Of a DNA stretch of 64,000 bases, positions 25,561-37,175 are shown in pieces. The notes below the pieces were generated by a model. The model did not search any database. It was not told where the DNA came from and was given only the letters and a program-made list of their open reading frames with translations. This DNA is from Brachypodius melanocephalos (lineage: Eukaryota > Chordata > Aves > Passeriformes > Pycnonotidae): assembly GCA_013398615.1 (NCBI GenBank), contig VZSR01003803.1, forward strand, positions 10,642,955 to 10,706,954, read 5' to 3'. The position numbers and the translations under genes are program-made. Every line of letters starts with the position of its first letter. Within the stretch, counting starts at the first letter, position 1.

Positions 25561-26601
25561 GCAATTTTGTGATTCCTTCGATCGTAACAAATTTTGCAAT
25601 CATATTTGTATCTGCATAGATATGATTACTCTTCCCATTGAGCAGTATTTTGTATTTCATTGACCATTTCAATGTCAGTCAATTACCGACCAACACTATC
25701 AATCCCAGAATTACCCTGCTTCTCTTCACAAATTTTACAGGGCAGGGAGGATTTTTCCTAAATACTCCAGTCCTGAAGATGCGATACCAATTATGTGTAA
25801 GGGACAAACAGGCTAAAATGTGATGTCCTAGATTGCCTAGAAAACAGTGTCAGTTGTAGGCATGTTTCTTCCCACTTTTTTTTTTCTCCTCTTTCCCAGC
25901 AAGTTCCAACAGGAAGCACAGTTCAGTTTCATTCCTTCATCCTTAGAATCAAATGCATCTGTTTTGTCTACTATGACAAGAAGCTGTTGACATAAAATAG
26001 GTACATGTAGGTACTAGTCTACAATCAGTGACTGGAGCAGCCTCTGTTTTTCGGAAGTCAGTAACAATAAATCCTCTGAGAACACAGCCTTGAGCTTTCA
26101 AGGAAGAGGGGATGCAACTCAATATTAGCTTGCTAGTTTACCATACCTCATAAATCAATATTTCCTACTCCCTTCACGCCACTCCTTGCAAAACATTTAA
26201 GAGGTGTACAAGGTCAGAAATAGAGACCTAGCTGTAATCTACAGTTAGAGTGCAGTATGAATCCCTATAGTTGGTGTAAAGGATCCATGAGAAGTAGTTA
26301 GGGAAGTACCATGCACAACAAGAATATTCTGAGAGGGAAAACCCTTGCATTGACAAGCCCAGCAGATTATCTCATTGTTTTCTATGCCAAATTTTTATTT
26401 CCATAGCATTTATAATTGGATTTCAGTCTATCTCAGAAGCCTACTTGGCATCTGAAAGTATCACCTATTTGAACCATGATCATATGCTGATTAATGCTGA
26501 GGGAAATTTCAAAATGTGTTTCTCTACATACTTCTCTATGGTAAAACACAATGCTAATATATTCAGAATCTAATGAAAGCTTTGATTTTTCTCTTTCTGT
26601 G

Positions 26602-26633
<32 letters not shown>

Positions 26634-27170
26634 TATATGTATACGTATAACAAATACTAATCCCCCTTATCCCAATCTTGTGACCCTAATTATTTGAATA
26701 CATGTGACTTCCATGTTATCACAGGACTCCTTTGGTATTGGGTGGAAAGTTCTTTCAACAACAGCTTATAGCGTAGATGGCATTTGTTTTACTCTTCACT
26801 GTGGAATTATAAGTCTGTGGAAATAAAAGTTGTGCTAAAAGGTTCTGAAGGAAATCAAGCAGAAAACACTCATGTAATATGAAAAGACCAAAGAAATTTG
26901 TGTAAATTGAAAAAAAAAAATTGAGTGGGGGAAACACATATGCAAAATAGTTTTTAAAACAACAATAAGTTACTAGGTTTCCTTTATGATTATCAATTAC
27001 AAAGTGGCCTGGCTTCTATACTTTTTCAAATAAAGACTTCTTAGTCTGAACAATGTGCTCCCTGAAGAAGATGCTGTCTTGGTTTGAAACCAAGTGCCAC
27101 CTCACCCACAAAGCATTTTCAAAAAACTGGATTTCTCCAATGTATGGCCAGTTGTATTGTACATTAGTGC
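25561..27170. other. Mostly unique AT-rich DNA with one dinucleotide repeat
   Basis: No gene supported. A (TA)n(CA)n microsatellite lies at 26598-26652, listed separately. Near 27072 there is 'tgtcttggtttgaaa', similar to the start of some passerine LTRs, but nothing after it confirms an LTR. Confidence 0.55.
26598..26652. repeat. Compound (TA)n(CA)n microsatellite
   Basis: 'tgtg' is followed by about eleven TA units, about five CA units and an imperfect 'tatatgtatacgtata' tail. Alternating purine-pyrimidine sequence of this kind can adopt non-B forms. This is inferred from general knowledge and not shown here. Confidence 0.95.
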
Positions 27171-27171
27171 C

Positions 27172-27247
27172 AAAAAAAAAAATTTAAAAAACACAAACAA
27201 ACAAACAAACAAACAAAAACCCCTCCAAAAACACCAAAAAAAACCCC

Positions 27248-27279
<32 letters not shown>

Positions 27280-27318
27280 AAAAAAAAAAAAAAAAAAGCC
27301 CAAACAAAACAAAACAAA
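27172..27318. repeat. A-rich low-complexity tract with CAAA and CAAAA units
   Basis: About 147 bases made of an A-run, five CAAA units, degenerate ACCCC/AAAAA patches, several CAAAA units, an A-run of over 20, and CAAAACAAAAC. The overlapping open frames on both strands are products of the low complexity (poly-K/Q/N on plus, poly-F on minus), not genes. Confidence 0.97.
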
Positions 27319-28429
27319 GTATAACTTCAGTACTGTGGAAAATAACAGTCCAGAAATAACAACAATCCATGCCTCTCCCCCTAAACAGTGTCAATTTAGG
27401 ACAGAATTGACCATAGTGACATAGTGAAATAGGTTTCTTCACTAATTGTGTGTGTGTATTTGTAGTATATTACAGGAGATGAATTCTGTGAAATTTAATT
27501 ATTACAGCACTTCTACAGTATGTCTAATGGAAAGTCACCATTTTGCAGCTAGCAGTGATACCGTATTTTGTAAGTTATTTATAAATTTCATTTTTACTTA
27601 TTTTCAGTGCTAATTTGCTCCACTAAATGCAGTATCAATTATCCAGGAAAAAAAAAAAAAAGTGTATTCATCTCCATTGACAATACAGGAGGCCTAGAGC
27701 TATTATTAGCCTAATTAGGGCTGCTACTTTTGCCCTCTAGCCACAGCTAGTTTGGCAAAAAAAATTAAAAAGTAAGCATATCTTTCTCTACTATGAGTCT
27801 GCATGACCTTTGTTGGATTATAATGACTCAAATATCTGATTTTGGATTAAACGAGCTGAGGGATGGGTGCTTGATGGGGCCAGTAAAGTGACAAAGAGGA
27901 CTCCAAAGGAAGATAAAATGCTGCAAGGGGGATTACAGTCCTTCTCTCCACATAGGGTACATGTTTTGGGAGGATGCCAGCCACTGATGCTTGTTACCTT
28001 CTGGGCTAGAACCATCCTTCCCAGAGCCACTCTAAACCTACATCACCTCCGTGTGGCCATGGTCTGTGAGCAGAAGCCTCCAGTTAGACATCTGGGACAC
28101 ATGGCTGTGCCAAGGATGGAAAGGAATTATGTCAGGGAGGCTGAAGGAGCTGCTCCAAACCCTAATAAAAATACAAAAACGCAGACTATTTTGAGGTTTT
28201 ATGGGAAGCTAACTGGAAATTCGCTATTCAAAAGCACAGCTAAGTGATGGAAATTAATTCAAAGAAGCTTTACTATGAAGAAAAGGTCTGTGTGGTTTCA
28301 GGCTCACTTCACAAAATATATACAGTCTTGATATTTTTGTACTAGAAATGTTGCTCTTTAGCTGGCATGAATCAACACAGGCTTCAGTAGAGCTACATTG
28401 ATTTACGTGAGCTGCAGACACGACCCATT
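27319..28429. other. Unique DNA, one modest open frame, no gene supported
   Basis: Contains an A-run at 27647-27661 and the plus-strand open frame 27867-28247, listed separately. Nothing else is recognised. Confidence 0.55.
27867..28247 (+). other. Open frame of 126 codons, coding status doubtful
   Basis: This is one of the longest open frames outside repeats, in a patch of somewhat higher GC. The product is basic and proline-containing, with no signal peptide, membrane segment, coiled coil or domain that I recognise. The minus strand is also partly open across it (27818-28030), which argues for composition rather than selection. No promoter, splice signal or poly-A context supports expression. 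I consider it most likely a chance frame. Confidence 0.15.
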
Positions 28430-28690
28430 GTATTTAATTTTAGGCATCCTATTAGAAGGATATTCACATATTGGAGGAAGATCTGAAGAAAGCTGCAAAA
28501 AATGATTAGACTTCTGGAGTGATTGATGTATGAGGATTGATTGCAAGTGCTAAATATGCATAGTTTGTCTAAGAAATGACTAAAGGGGGACATGGTAACA
28601 ATCTATAAATACTTGAAGAGTCTAAATGTCAGGGAGGGAAAGGCATTTTCAGGATACAGAAGAGATGCAGCAGGACAAAATTAGCAAAAG
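28430..28690 (+). mobile_element. Old CR1-type LINE, C-terminal RT region remnant
   Basis: Plus-strand blocks follow an old CR1. They are 'taggcatcctattagaaggat', 'aatgattagacttctgg', 'gtctaagaaatgacta', 'agggggacatggtaacaatc', 'tataaatacttgaagagtc', 'aaatgtcagggagggaaagg' and 'gatgcagcaggac'. The phrase 'ggggacatggtaacaatctataaatacttgaa' corresponds to the conserved stretch after the RT domain (coding for roughly GDM-ITIYKYLK). The frame is broken. Similarity fades before the GATA array that follows. Confidence 0.75.
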
Positions 28691-28771
28691 AAAAAAAGAG
28701 AACGAATTTCAAAAGAGCCCCCAAAGGAAGACCCTAGAGAGTGGAAAGGTGTTTTCTTTCCAGAAGAATAA

Positions 28772-28774
<3 letters not shown>

Positions 28775-28829
<55 letters not shown>
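28775..28829. repeat. (GATA)n tetranucleotide array
   Basis: About 14 uninterrupted GATA units after an A-run. Perfect tetranucleotide arrays of this length are usually polymorphic. On the minus strand the TATC/CTAT units translate to the Y-L-S-I repeat seen in a spurious frame. Confidence 0.99.
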
Positions 28830-29744
28830 TTACAAATGCATATCGGATTCCAGATCATTCCAAATGGCCTTGAAATGGAAATTTTAAGGCCAATTTTCTG
28901 CAAGTGATCAGATCATATCTCTATTCACGTGGAAGAATGGACTATTTTTTTAAGGTTTAGACAACTGTGACTCTACAAGGAACCCCCAAATTTGCAAAAA
29001 ATGAGACTAAGTCCACTGTAACTGCAACAGATTTAAATTTAGAATACCACATTCAGCCAAACAGTACCATATCCACTTTGATGAAAACAAGGAGAGACAA
29101 AAGATCTGTATTTTCCCTGGTTTTATTGTCTCTGGAGCCAGCAGTATGATTTAGGAAATAACAAAGGAAAAGATTGCTTCTGGACATGCCTTCCACATTT
29201 TTCTGCTCAGCACAGAATATTTTCAGAAATGAGTGGTGACTTTTGAAGCTGTCTGTATATAGCACTGACATGATCATTACAGTTCTAGATTTATGTCTGA
29301 CTATGAGTTTCATTAAGATTTAATTTCAGGATTCCAAGAAGTGACAGAAATCAAATACCTGCAATATGCTGACAAGAAAGGAGATTCAGAGAAGTGGGCC
29401 TGAAATTCAAAGGATAAATTAATGTTCATGAAGAAAGAGTGTTATGTCCCCAATTCCAAATGTCAGCATGAAAATGAGAAACCGTGTTTTGGGATTTTCT
29501 AGATGACAAAAAAACTGGACATAGGGAACAACGGCTCCAAATTCAAAACAGGAATTCCTAAGACGTTATTTGTCTAAAGTTGTAAATTATGTCCAAAAGT
29601 AAATATATATATAGAATTCAGAAGTAAAATAAATGTGGTTATCAGATTGTATTTCATTATAGAATAGATTTTACAGATATTAAAACTAAAAGAAATCCCA
29701 AAGTCACTCTATTTTGTCTCTGGTATAACACAGGTTAGAAAAAA
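28830..29744. other. No recognisable gene or repeat
   Basis: AT-rich DNA between two old CR1 fragments. The 29053-29313 minus frame (86 codons) lacks motifs. Confidence 0.55.
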
Positions 29745-30020
29745 TCATTCATCAATATCTGTCAAGTTGAACTAAAAAATATCTTTTAGAAAGATTTTCA
29801 GCCTATATTTAAGGGCTCTAAACGATGAAGAATTCATATCATCCTTTTGTAATTCATTGTAGTGTACGGCACTCCTCTACTAAAATTAATGTGTTTTATT
29901 TCAACCTTACGAGTTACTGATTTAATTTTCTAGCCACTGACACTCTCTCTGAATGATTCCTGCCATATTTATTAGTCAGAAATCAATTTATGACCCCAAT
30001 AAATACTATTTTCATCTTTG
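29745..30020 (-). mobile_element. Old CR1-type LINE, 3' part
   Basis: Read on the plus strand it matches the complement of an old CR1 3' region. The blocks are 'gatgaagaattcat', 'tgtaattcattgtagtg', 'actaaaattaatgtgtttta', 'tttcaacctta', 'gatttaattttctagccact' and, further on, 'tttattagtcagaaatcaat'. Decay is extensive. It lies opposite in orientation to the fragment at 28430-28690 and is therefore a separate insertion. Confidence 0.72.
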
Positions 30021-31609
30021 GTTGTAGTTTACCCAGAATTTTTTCCTCGACATCACATTTCAGAGACTTGGTAAATATACCTTTAAATAAATAGTTTTCT
30101 TATATGCATAATTTAATATTTTGATATAGATTCACAATTATTCACTGAGATAATATGTATATACATAATGACCTAAGAGACCATAATGGCATGCAAAAGA
30201 TTTTGCAGAAGTTTAACATAGACTGAATTTTTCTGGCAGGAAAAAACCTCAGCTCACCACCACTCATCATTGCAAATTACATCTAGGTAAACATCAACAT
30301 CTGCTTCCTGTGCAAACAGCGTCTGTCATCACAGGAGCCATTATATTATTATGAGTAGATGAGGTGGTTTAATATTCATTACAGATATACAAGGTGCAGG
30401 AAACTGCTTCATACACGTGCTAATGAGCAGTAAATGTATTAAATGAATTGTACCAGTCTCCACAGGTAACTACAGCTTTGAAACTTTAACTCATTTAATG
30501 GGAAGAATTCCAGTCACATTGAAGACAGATTCAGCAGTAATAGGTGTTCTTAGTGAAAATATGTTGCGAAATCTCAAAAGGATTACCCCATAAGAAAAAC
30601 TGGTGGGTGTGCTTTAGAGTACCAACAATACACTTACTACTTTTTTCCCATTTTGTAATAATTTGTGTTACCCTGTTTTGAAGAAAACTACAATGCAGCT
30701 ATAAATACAATAGTTAAAGCCAAAAATCCTATCTTGTGAAATTCCTGTGCACTTTTGCTGGATTTTTAGACTTGGAACATGGGAAAGAATAGTGGCATTA
30801 CTGTTCTGCCAAGTCTTTACTTTTTCTGAATGTATAAATTCATCAAGGAAGAGGCAGAACAGATAGTAAGTAGGGCTTTTTGTCACTTCTTACCCATAGT
30901 ACTCACCCACAGAGCTAAATCACCATGCAAATTAACAAACAAAATCTTAAAAATATAACAGTTCCTTTAATTGTCACCTTCTGTAATTCACTGAATTTTG
31001 CTGTTGTCCTTTAGATTTGGCTTAGTTTCTTCCTATCTAGGGGAGTCTATAGCCTTAGCTTGGATCAAGTGCTGTTTTCCAATGGAAGTGCTCTGTGACT
31101 GTCAAGATGTTTTCTGTTATCTATTCAAGTGACATTATAAGGGTACCAATGTGGTGTAAGAACAGAAGTCTGCATTTCATTTGCTTGCTTTATACAGGAC
31201 TTTTGCTGGATTAGCCATATAGTGGACCTATAAAGAAGCTAAAATTTGTAGTGTTCTGGTTCATATTCTTATGAACTTCTTAAATCCAGGTCTGAAGGAT
31301 TAACTAGGGGTCTGTAAAAATTTTATTTCAGTATTAGAGCAATATCTAGTCAAGAACAAACCTAAACAGAAATTTTGTCCCATCATGTCATAAGTTAACA
31401 TAAAGACTTTTAAAATATATAAGAAAATATGAGTGGTTGTGCCAATTCAAATCAGAGTTTCACCTGGTCCAGGAGCCCGTGTGATGTGGGCTAAGAAAAA
31501 CCTGGATAAATAAAATAAGCATGGGGCAACCGTAAAGGATAGTCCTCAAATAAATTCCCAGTATGTGAATTAGGTCATTCCAGACTCAGAGGTACTCTTT
31601 TTAATAGGT
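30021..31609. other. No recognisable gene or repeat
   Basis: AT-rich unique DNA. No open frame above 75 codons and no recognisable signal. Confidence 0.6.
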
Positions 31610-31930
31610 TTTAATGGGATTTTATTTTCTGAATTTCTTTTATTACTTTTTGAACTCATCAATGCCTCTGGCATTGCTAGTACCATGTGGCTGTAGGTTG
31701 GACAGCTTAATTATGAATATCGCACAAAATTAACTTATTTTGTTTGCTTGAAGCCTTCTACCCCACAACTTAATTTCATGTCCGTTAGTTCCTGTGCTGG
31801 GAAAAAAACGTGAACAGTTGTTTCTTATTCTCCTTTATGGTGTCAGTCATGACACTGCTTCTCTGGATTTTCCAAACCTATAAGAAAGAACCTGAAGAGT
31901 CTGTCCCAAGACCGGATAGCTACTGGTTGG
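31610..31930 (-). mobile_element. Ancient CR1-type LINE, 3' part (kin of 25045-25560)
   Basis: Plus-strand text follows the complement of the same old 3' region as at 25 kb. The blocks are 'ttgaactcatcaatgcctct', 'acagcttaattatgaat', 'cttaatttcatgtccgttag', 'ttcctgtgctgggaaaaa', 'gtgaacagttgtttc', 'attctcctttatggtgtcag', 'ttttccaaacc' and 'gaagagtctgtccc'. It contains only the 3' end and no coding capacity. The left and right limits are approximate. Confidence 0.72.
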
Positions 31931-34900
31931 CTTTCTCTGAAAGGGAAGCATGTACAAATCATGAATAAGTGATTTATTTAAAAAGCAATTAACTATGCTC
32001 ACTATTTCTACCACTATGTCCAACTTCAACCATAGACTCATAGAACTGCTGAGGGCTGTAATATACTGTGAAGGAGTTCTTTTCTTTATCTCGCAATCTC
32101 CTTTTTTGAGCAAGCTCTTATAAGCATCATATCTTTAGATCATCTCCAATAATTGTGACTCTATAAACAGCAGCTGCATTTTCTTTAATATGCAATTTCT
32201 TACTTCTTTCTTTTTCTGCTCAGAATGGCATAAAATATATTCTACACATCATGCTAGTGCTTAGCAACCAACTTCAAGATACTAAAATAGTATAGATTTC
32301 CAACCCCCTCACCCTTACCTGCTTCTCTCCACTATTATAACAATGCCATTGATTCATTATCAATACAATCAACAGTGGCCAATTAAGTGACACTTCTAGA
32401 AGTTGGTATCAACACGTATGAAACAAAATACTCTCATTTCAGTTCTGACCTTCACTATGTGTAGCAGCAATCTATTCTCCAAGTTTGAAGGCAAGTATAA
32501 TAGTCTTATTTCTTCTGGAGTATTTTCATAGCATATTCAAAAATGGCCTCCTGTATTTCAACCTAGCACAAAGAAAATACATAATGTGAGGGTTTGAGAT
32601 ATTCAGAAACCTTTGCAATTTCTATTTCTATAGTAAGTATAGCATACAACATTTACAGGGTTATTTTTAAAACAAAAAATTCTGTGAGCTATATTATAAT
32701 GTTAAGTTTGCAGAAAGGGATTGCAGTTATATCAGGTAGGAATGAGAGTATGTGATGATCTGAAATCAGAGAAAGCTTTAGCCTTAATCTGTTTTCTGTC
32801 TTTTTAATAGTTTAAAATGCTAGAAAGGCCCCCAGTCACCTCAATATAATTTAATAATTCTTTAAAAACTTCATTCAGGCCTAAAAACCAGTAGCATGGT
32901 TTAAAGTTATGCATTCCTAAACTCAATCTCAACCACCCATTCATTCTGCAGCAACTAAGCATGCCCTTTCACACATGCATACATGCACAAATAAGTACAT
33001 ACCAACTGCTTGCACAGAAAACGCACCCTAAAGGTACTCAGATGTTTCAGTCAAATGTTGGTGTACCAAATTCCAAAGACAGAGACCCTTCTTTGAGGAG
33101 ACTAAGTGCTTCTTTTTACAACAGGCCAACTTTCACCCAGGTTGGTGCTTTCCCCACTGATCTAAAGCAAGGTGATGCCTTGGAGTGAAAATGAGTTAAA
33201 TTTTCATCACTGAGAAAGTTCAAAGCTCAAAAGATCAGGCCCTGGGTTATACCATGGACAGATTCCAATGCTCAGTGGGTTGAAGTCGACAATGTGCATA
33301 GATTTCACTCTGAAGTTGAAATCAACTTTCTCAACATAGAATATGCAATATTGTCCCAGCTTGAATTGTAGGAGGGAAAAAGTTATGAATTTTCTACATG
33401 TACAGAATTTAATAACTTTGAAACCCTGTAAAATCCTGTGTTTTTAGCAATTTTTATTGGCGGGTAAGGGGCCTGCAGCATTACTGCCTCTGTTTCTTGT
33501 GACTGAGAAATTCTATAAGCATAGGCGGTACTTAGGAATAAAACATCTACGTGCTATGAACAGCCTTTATTCTCAAAATGGGACAAAATAGGAGCTAATT
33601 TTCTGTGGAAGCAACCATCCAGAAGCTCTATCCATATGATTAAAAGTGATGTTTTGATACCCCAAAAAGCAGGTTCTGGTCAGCCATTCCTGTTTAAAAT
33701 TAGCAATAGCTAGTTTGTTACCACAGAGCGTAAGCAGAGGATAAAGAAGTCTGTTGATTCTTTCCAAGTCGTTTGGAAGATCTAATTAATATTTAATAAA
33801 AAATCCCCAAACCACTCCAACTTTTATAATGCACAACTTGTTAAGTACATGTGCAAATTTCAGAAAAACTGTTTACTAAACAATTTATAAACTATCAACA
33901 AATTCAAGTGTCTTGTTTCCAGCTGAACACAAAAATTCCTTTTTTTAATTGAAACTGACTTGGCAGGAGTCTGATCGCATATTTCTGTAACACACTTTGA
34001 TATGCTATTTTAAAATGGATGAATAAAGAATCTAAGGAAGATAGAAAACAGAATAACACTCTGCATTAAAACAGAAGTTGATACATACTTGCCTCTACCC
34101 TGCGTGCTTATAGGCAAAACTATCGCACACGTGTCCTCTTAAGAACATTCATTACCATATGCTTGTTTCACTTGGCTACCATGAGAGTGCTTGATGGGAC
34201 TGAGACCAGGCACATGTTTAAGTGCTTTGCTGAACCAAAGCCTAGAAAAGGGAACAGAAAGAGACTCAGAACAAATTATTAATTAAAAGATATATCCAAT
34301 ATTTTTAAAATCATTTGGCACGTCCTTCAAGTCTGAGTAGCTAACAGAAGACAAACTTTAATAACAAACCAACTCTTTTATAATTTGGTCCTAATTCTGC
34401 TAACCTCATACAGATCAAACTTTCAAAATATAAATGGGATAACTCTGTGAATGTGAACAAGCTCAAGTTTCTTTCTGTGTTTTCCTCTTCCAAGAAACGA
34501 ACTGATTTGTGTTTATAGTATACTGCACAAATGACTCACTCAGGGAGCATCTGTGCTAAGTACTGAGTGGGGCAACATTTTATATCAAGTAAGATGACAC
34601 ATTTTGCTCTTTTTTGTTTGCAAATTTTGAACAGATTTCTTGTCTCCACCCAGGTGGAATATTTTTCTCGGACTTCGGATCAGATTTGACCTAGCTCTCA
34701 CCGAGGTAGAAGCTAATGAGTGTCTCCCAAGATTAAAGGAATAAGGTGACTAAAGGAGAGGATTCCTGTAAAGTCTAGTGTGTGTTTGTGTCAGTGAAAA
34801 AACTTCAGGCTGTAATAATTTGCCTGACTTTCTTCTCTGAAGAAGCTGCTTGTCAAAGCATGGCCAATAACAGAGACCTCAGAAAGGTTTTATAAACTGC

Positions 34901-36642
34901 ATTCTCATGCGTACACATGGAAACAATCCCTAACTTTTTCATTCTTTAGATCTGTCAGGATTTTGTTGCATATCAGACAGTGGGCACCATCAAATTAAAA
35001 ACCAAACTACTCTGTAGAAGTTATATTCTTGTACAAAAACAATGTGGTAAGGATAGTAAACTCAACTGGCTTTCATAGTGAACAACAATCTTGTCCAAAA
35101 ATCTGGTTTTTTCCTATAATTCTTAATTAAATAATTCAAATGAGTATTTCCAACAGCTCAGTTCTGTAATGGCAAAGAGCAGGTTCCATTTTAAAAGTCA
35201 TGTTTTTACCAGGAAAATATTGCTGGAACAGCTAGACTAACTACATCTTCCTGCAAATATAAATTCTTAAAATTCTTTAGTTCATAATTATTTTTGCAAA
35301 GTATTTTCCAGTACTAATATGCAAAATTAAAATATGGACTTAAGTTGAATTCAGTACAAAATTCAACAGTCTGTTGCAAATGTTGGACACTGAAGGCGTA
35401 CGGAGATATTAATTTTCCCCAAGTTTGCTGGCTACACCTTCCCAAGCTGAGTTTAGTTTGGAATGGATCTGGATATTTGTTGTGCCTGGCTGGTATCTCC
35501 TTATTCCTGTTTGCTTTTAATGAATGCTAAAGTCCATCTCTTGTCTGTTGAGCAAGGAAGAATCAAAAATTTTATTTCAAAATACTGTTCTAAGTCCCAT
35601 GTTAGACCTTATACTACCAAATCTAAGAAGGAAATGGGGCAAAATTACTTCACAATGTCCATTGTAACCAATTTTCCTATTAATTCAGTTTGGTAAGTCA
35701 AAAAAGGAACTTGAAATTTTTCTACATTGCCAGGTATAAACTCAGAATACCAAAGCAAACAAATGTTTGGTGAAACTGTAAAGAGCTCTGTCAAATTTTC
35801 ATCACACAGGCTGAAATGAGATAAATTAAGCTGTTACCATGACAAAACCCAGGAGGCTTGGAAAGTCTGTGGGAGACAACTAGAAATGCAGAAGATGTAT
35901 GAACAAATAACTCTTCTAAATACTGGTATAACTCATTAGAGACTGACTATATGACCAGGATTTCAATCATATGTGCATGTCTTGCTTGGGTCCTTCCAGT
36001 AACAGAGCAGCAGTATTTCCCTGTCTAATCATAACTCACATAAAAAACGAATTTGACAAATCCAAAGCGCTTTTCTTTCTTCATGTTCATAAAGAATAAT
36101 TTATAATATTAACCACTTATTGGTGGCTTATAAGTACAGAAACTGGGAAAGATATTCAAATACATGTCAAATGTAGTATAAAAGCTCTTACCAGTTGTCA
36201 GTACTTTTTTGCTTTCTTAATATGTCTAAAATATTTACTAAGGCCGTTTACATGGTTTGATTTTCTAGCAGTTAAATATGAATCAACATCTCACTTCATA
36301 CCTTAAATTTGTAATCTACATTTAAAAATGGCACAATACTTTGTGTAAACTAGTCAACAAGCAGCTACATGTGATTTTAAGAGAGTCATTTCAGGGTAAC
36401 ATAAAGCTTCAATGATAAATTGACACCATATCCAGGATTCAGAATAGCAAATCATGCCTTTGGATTCCATATATTTTAGTGAATAGGACAGTGCTTTGTC
36501 TGCTTCGTGATCAACACAGTATGTGTGGGCATTACTAGTATACAGTTCAGGAGTGTGTAGTACTGGTGTGAAAAAGGATGCAAATTGGATAACTAATTTT
36601 CAAGTAAGAAACATCTTGAAGTTGTGAATTGCTTTGAATGTA
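31931..36642. other. Long AT-rich stretch without recognised features
   Basis: About 4.7 kb. Open frames of up to 77 codons (35345-35696, 32961-33188) are within chance expectation and have no motif. No simple repeat of note and no transposon recognised. Confidence 0.6.
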
Positions 36643-36915
36643 AATCATAGAATCAAGGAAACATGGAACATGGAAAATACCTTTTAAATCACTGAGACCA
36701 ACTGTTAAACTAACTGTTAACCCATCACTCTCAAGCCCACCACTAAACCACACCCCTGAGTACCACACCTACATGTATTTTAAGTACCTCCAGGAAGGGA
36801 GACTCTGCTATTTCCCTGGCCAGCCTGTTCCAATGCATGACAACCCTTTAGGGGAAGAATTATTTTCTAACATTCAACCTGTTTTCCTAACATTCAATTC
36901 AATCTCATAGCATCA
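36643..36915 (-). mobile_element. CR1 LINE 3' end (segment C of a composite insertion)
   Basis: The complement of the CR1 3' terminus is clear. 'aatcatagaatc' is the reversed tail octamers, followed by 'accttttaaatcactgagac', 'catcactctcaagcccacca', 'ctaaaccacacccctgagta', 'ccacacctacatgtatttta', 'agtacctccagg', 'ccctggccagcctgttccaa' and 'tgacaaccctttaggg'. Near 36865-36905 a short motif (ctaacattcaa) occurs twice, suggesting a small duplication close to the junction. The next segment to the right is in the opposite orientation. Confidence 0.88.
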
Positions 36916-36917
36916 AA

Positions 36918-37175
36918 AGAAGCATGGCCAGCAGTTCAAGGAAGGTGATTCTGCCTCTCTATTCTGCTCTCGTGAGACTCCACCTTGAGCACTGGATCCA
37001 GTTCTGAGGTCCCCAGTATGGGAAGGACACTTACTTGTTGGGGCAAATACAGAGGAGAGCCACCAGGTTGATGAGAGGTATGGAGCACCTCTCCTATAAG
37101 AAAAGGCTGAGAGAAATTGAATTGTTCAGCCTGGAAAAGAGAAGGCTTCAGGGTGCCTCGGTTGTGGCTTTCATT
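36918..37175 (+). mobile_element. CR1 LINE RT C-terminal region, inverted segment
   Basis: Sense-oriented CR1 ORF2 text on the plus strand. 'agcatggccagcag' is followed by 'ctctattctgctctcgtgag', 'atccagttctgaggtcccca', 'agaggagagccaccagg', 'tggagcacctctcctataag' and 'cagcctggaaaagagaaggc'. In translation, short readable pieces such as PLYSALVR, LSYKKRLRE and LFSLEKRRL appear, with an in-frame stop where the family has the tryptophan of 'QFWGPQ'. It starts where the 3' segment on its left ends, in the order expected from twin priming, with about 120 bases of the element missing at the inversion. Confidence 0.85.

Noticed and set aside
27070..27120. 'tgtcttggtttgaaa' as an LTR 5' edge
   Set aside because: No LTR-like body, polyadenylation signal or partner LTR could be seen downstream.
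27102..27442. Overlapping minus-strand frames rich in F, V and C (hydrophobic, membrane-like)
   Set aside because: They are translations of the complementary A-rich tract at 27172-27318, so the apparent membrane segment is an artefact of T-rich codons.
28709..28903. Minus-strand frame with a repeated Y-L-S-I motif
   Set aside because: It is the translation of the GATA array, not a repeat protein.
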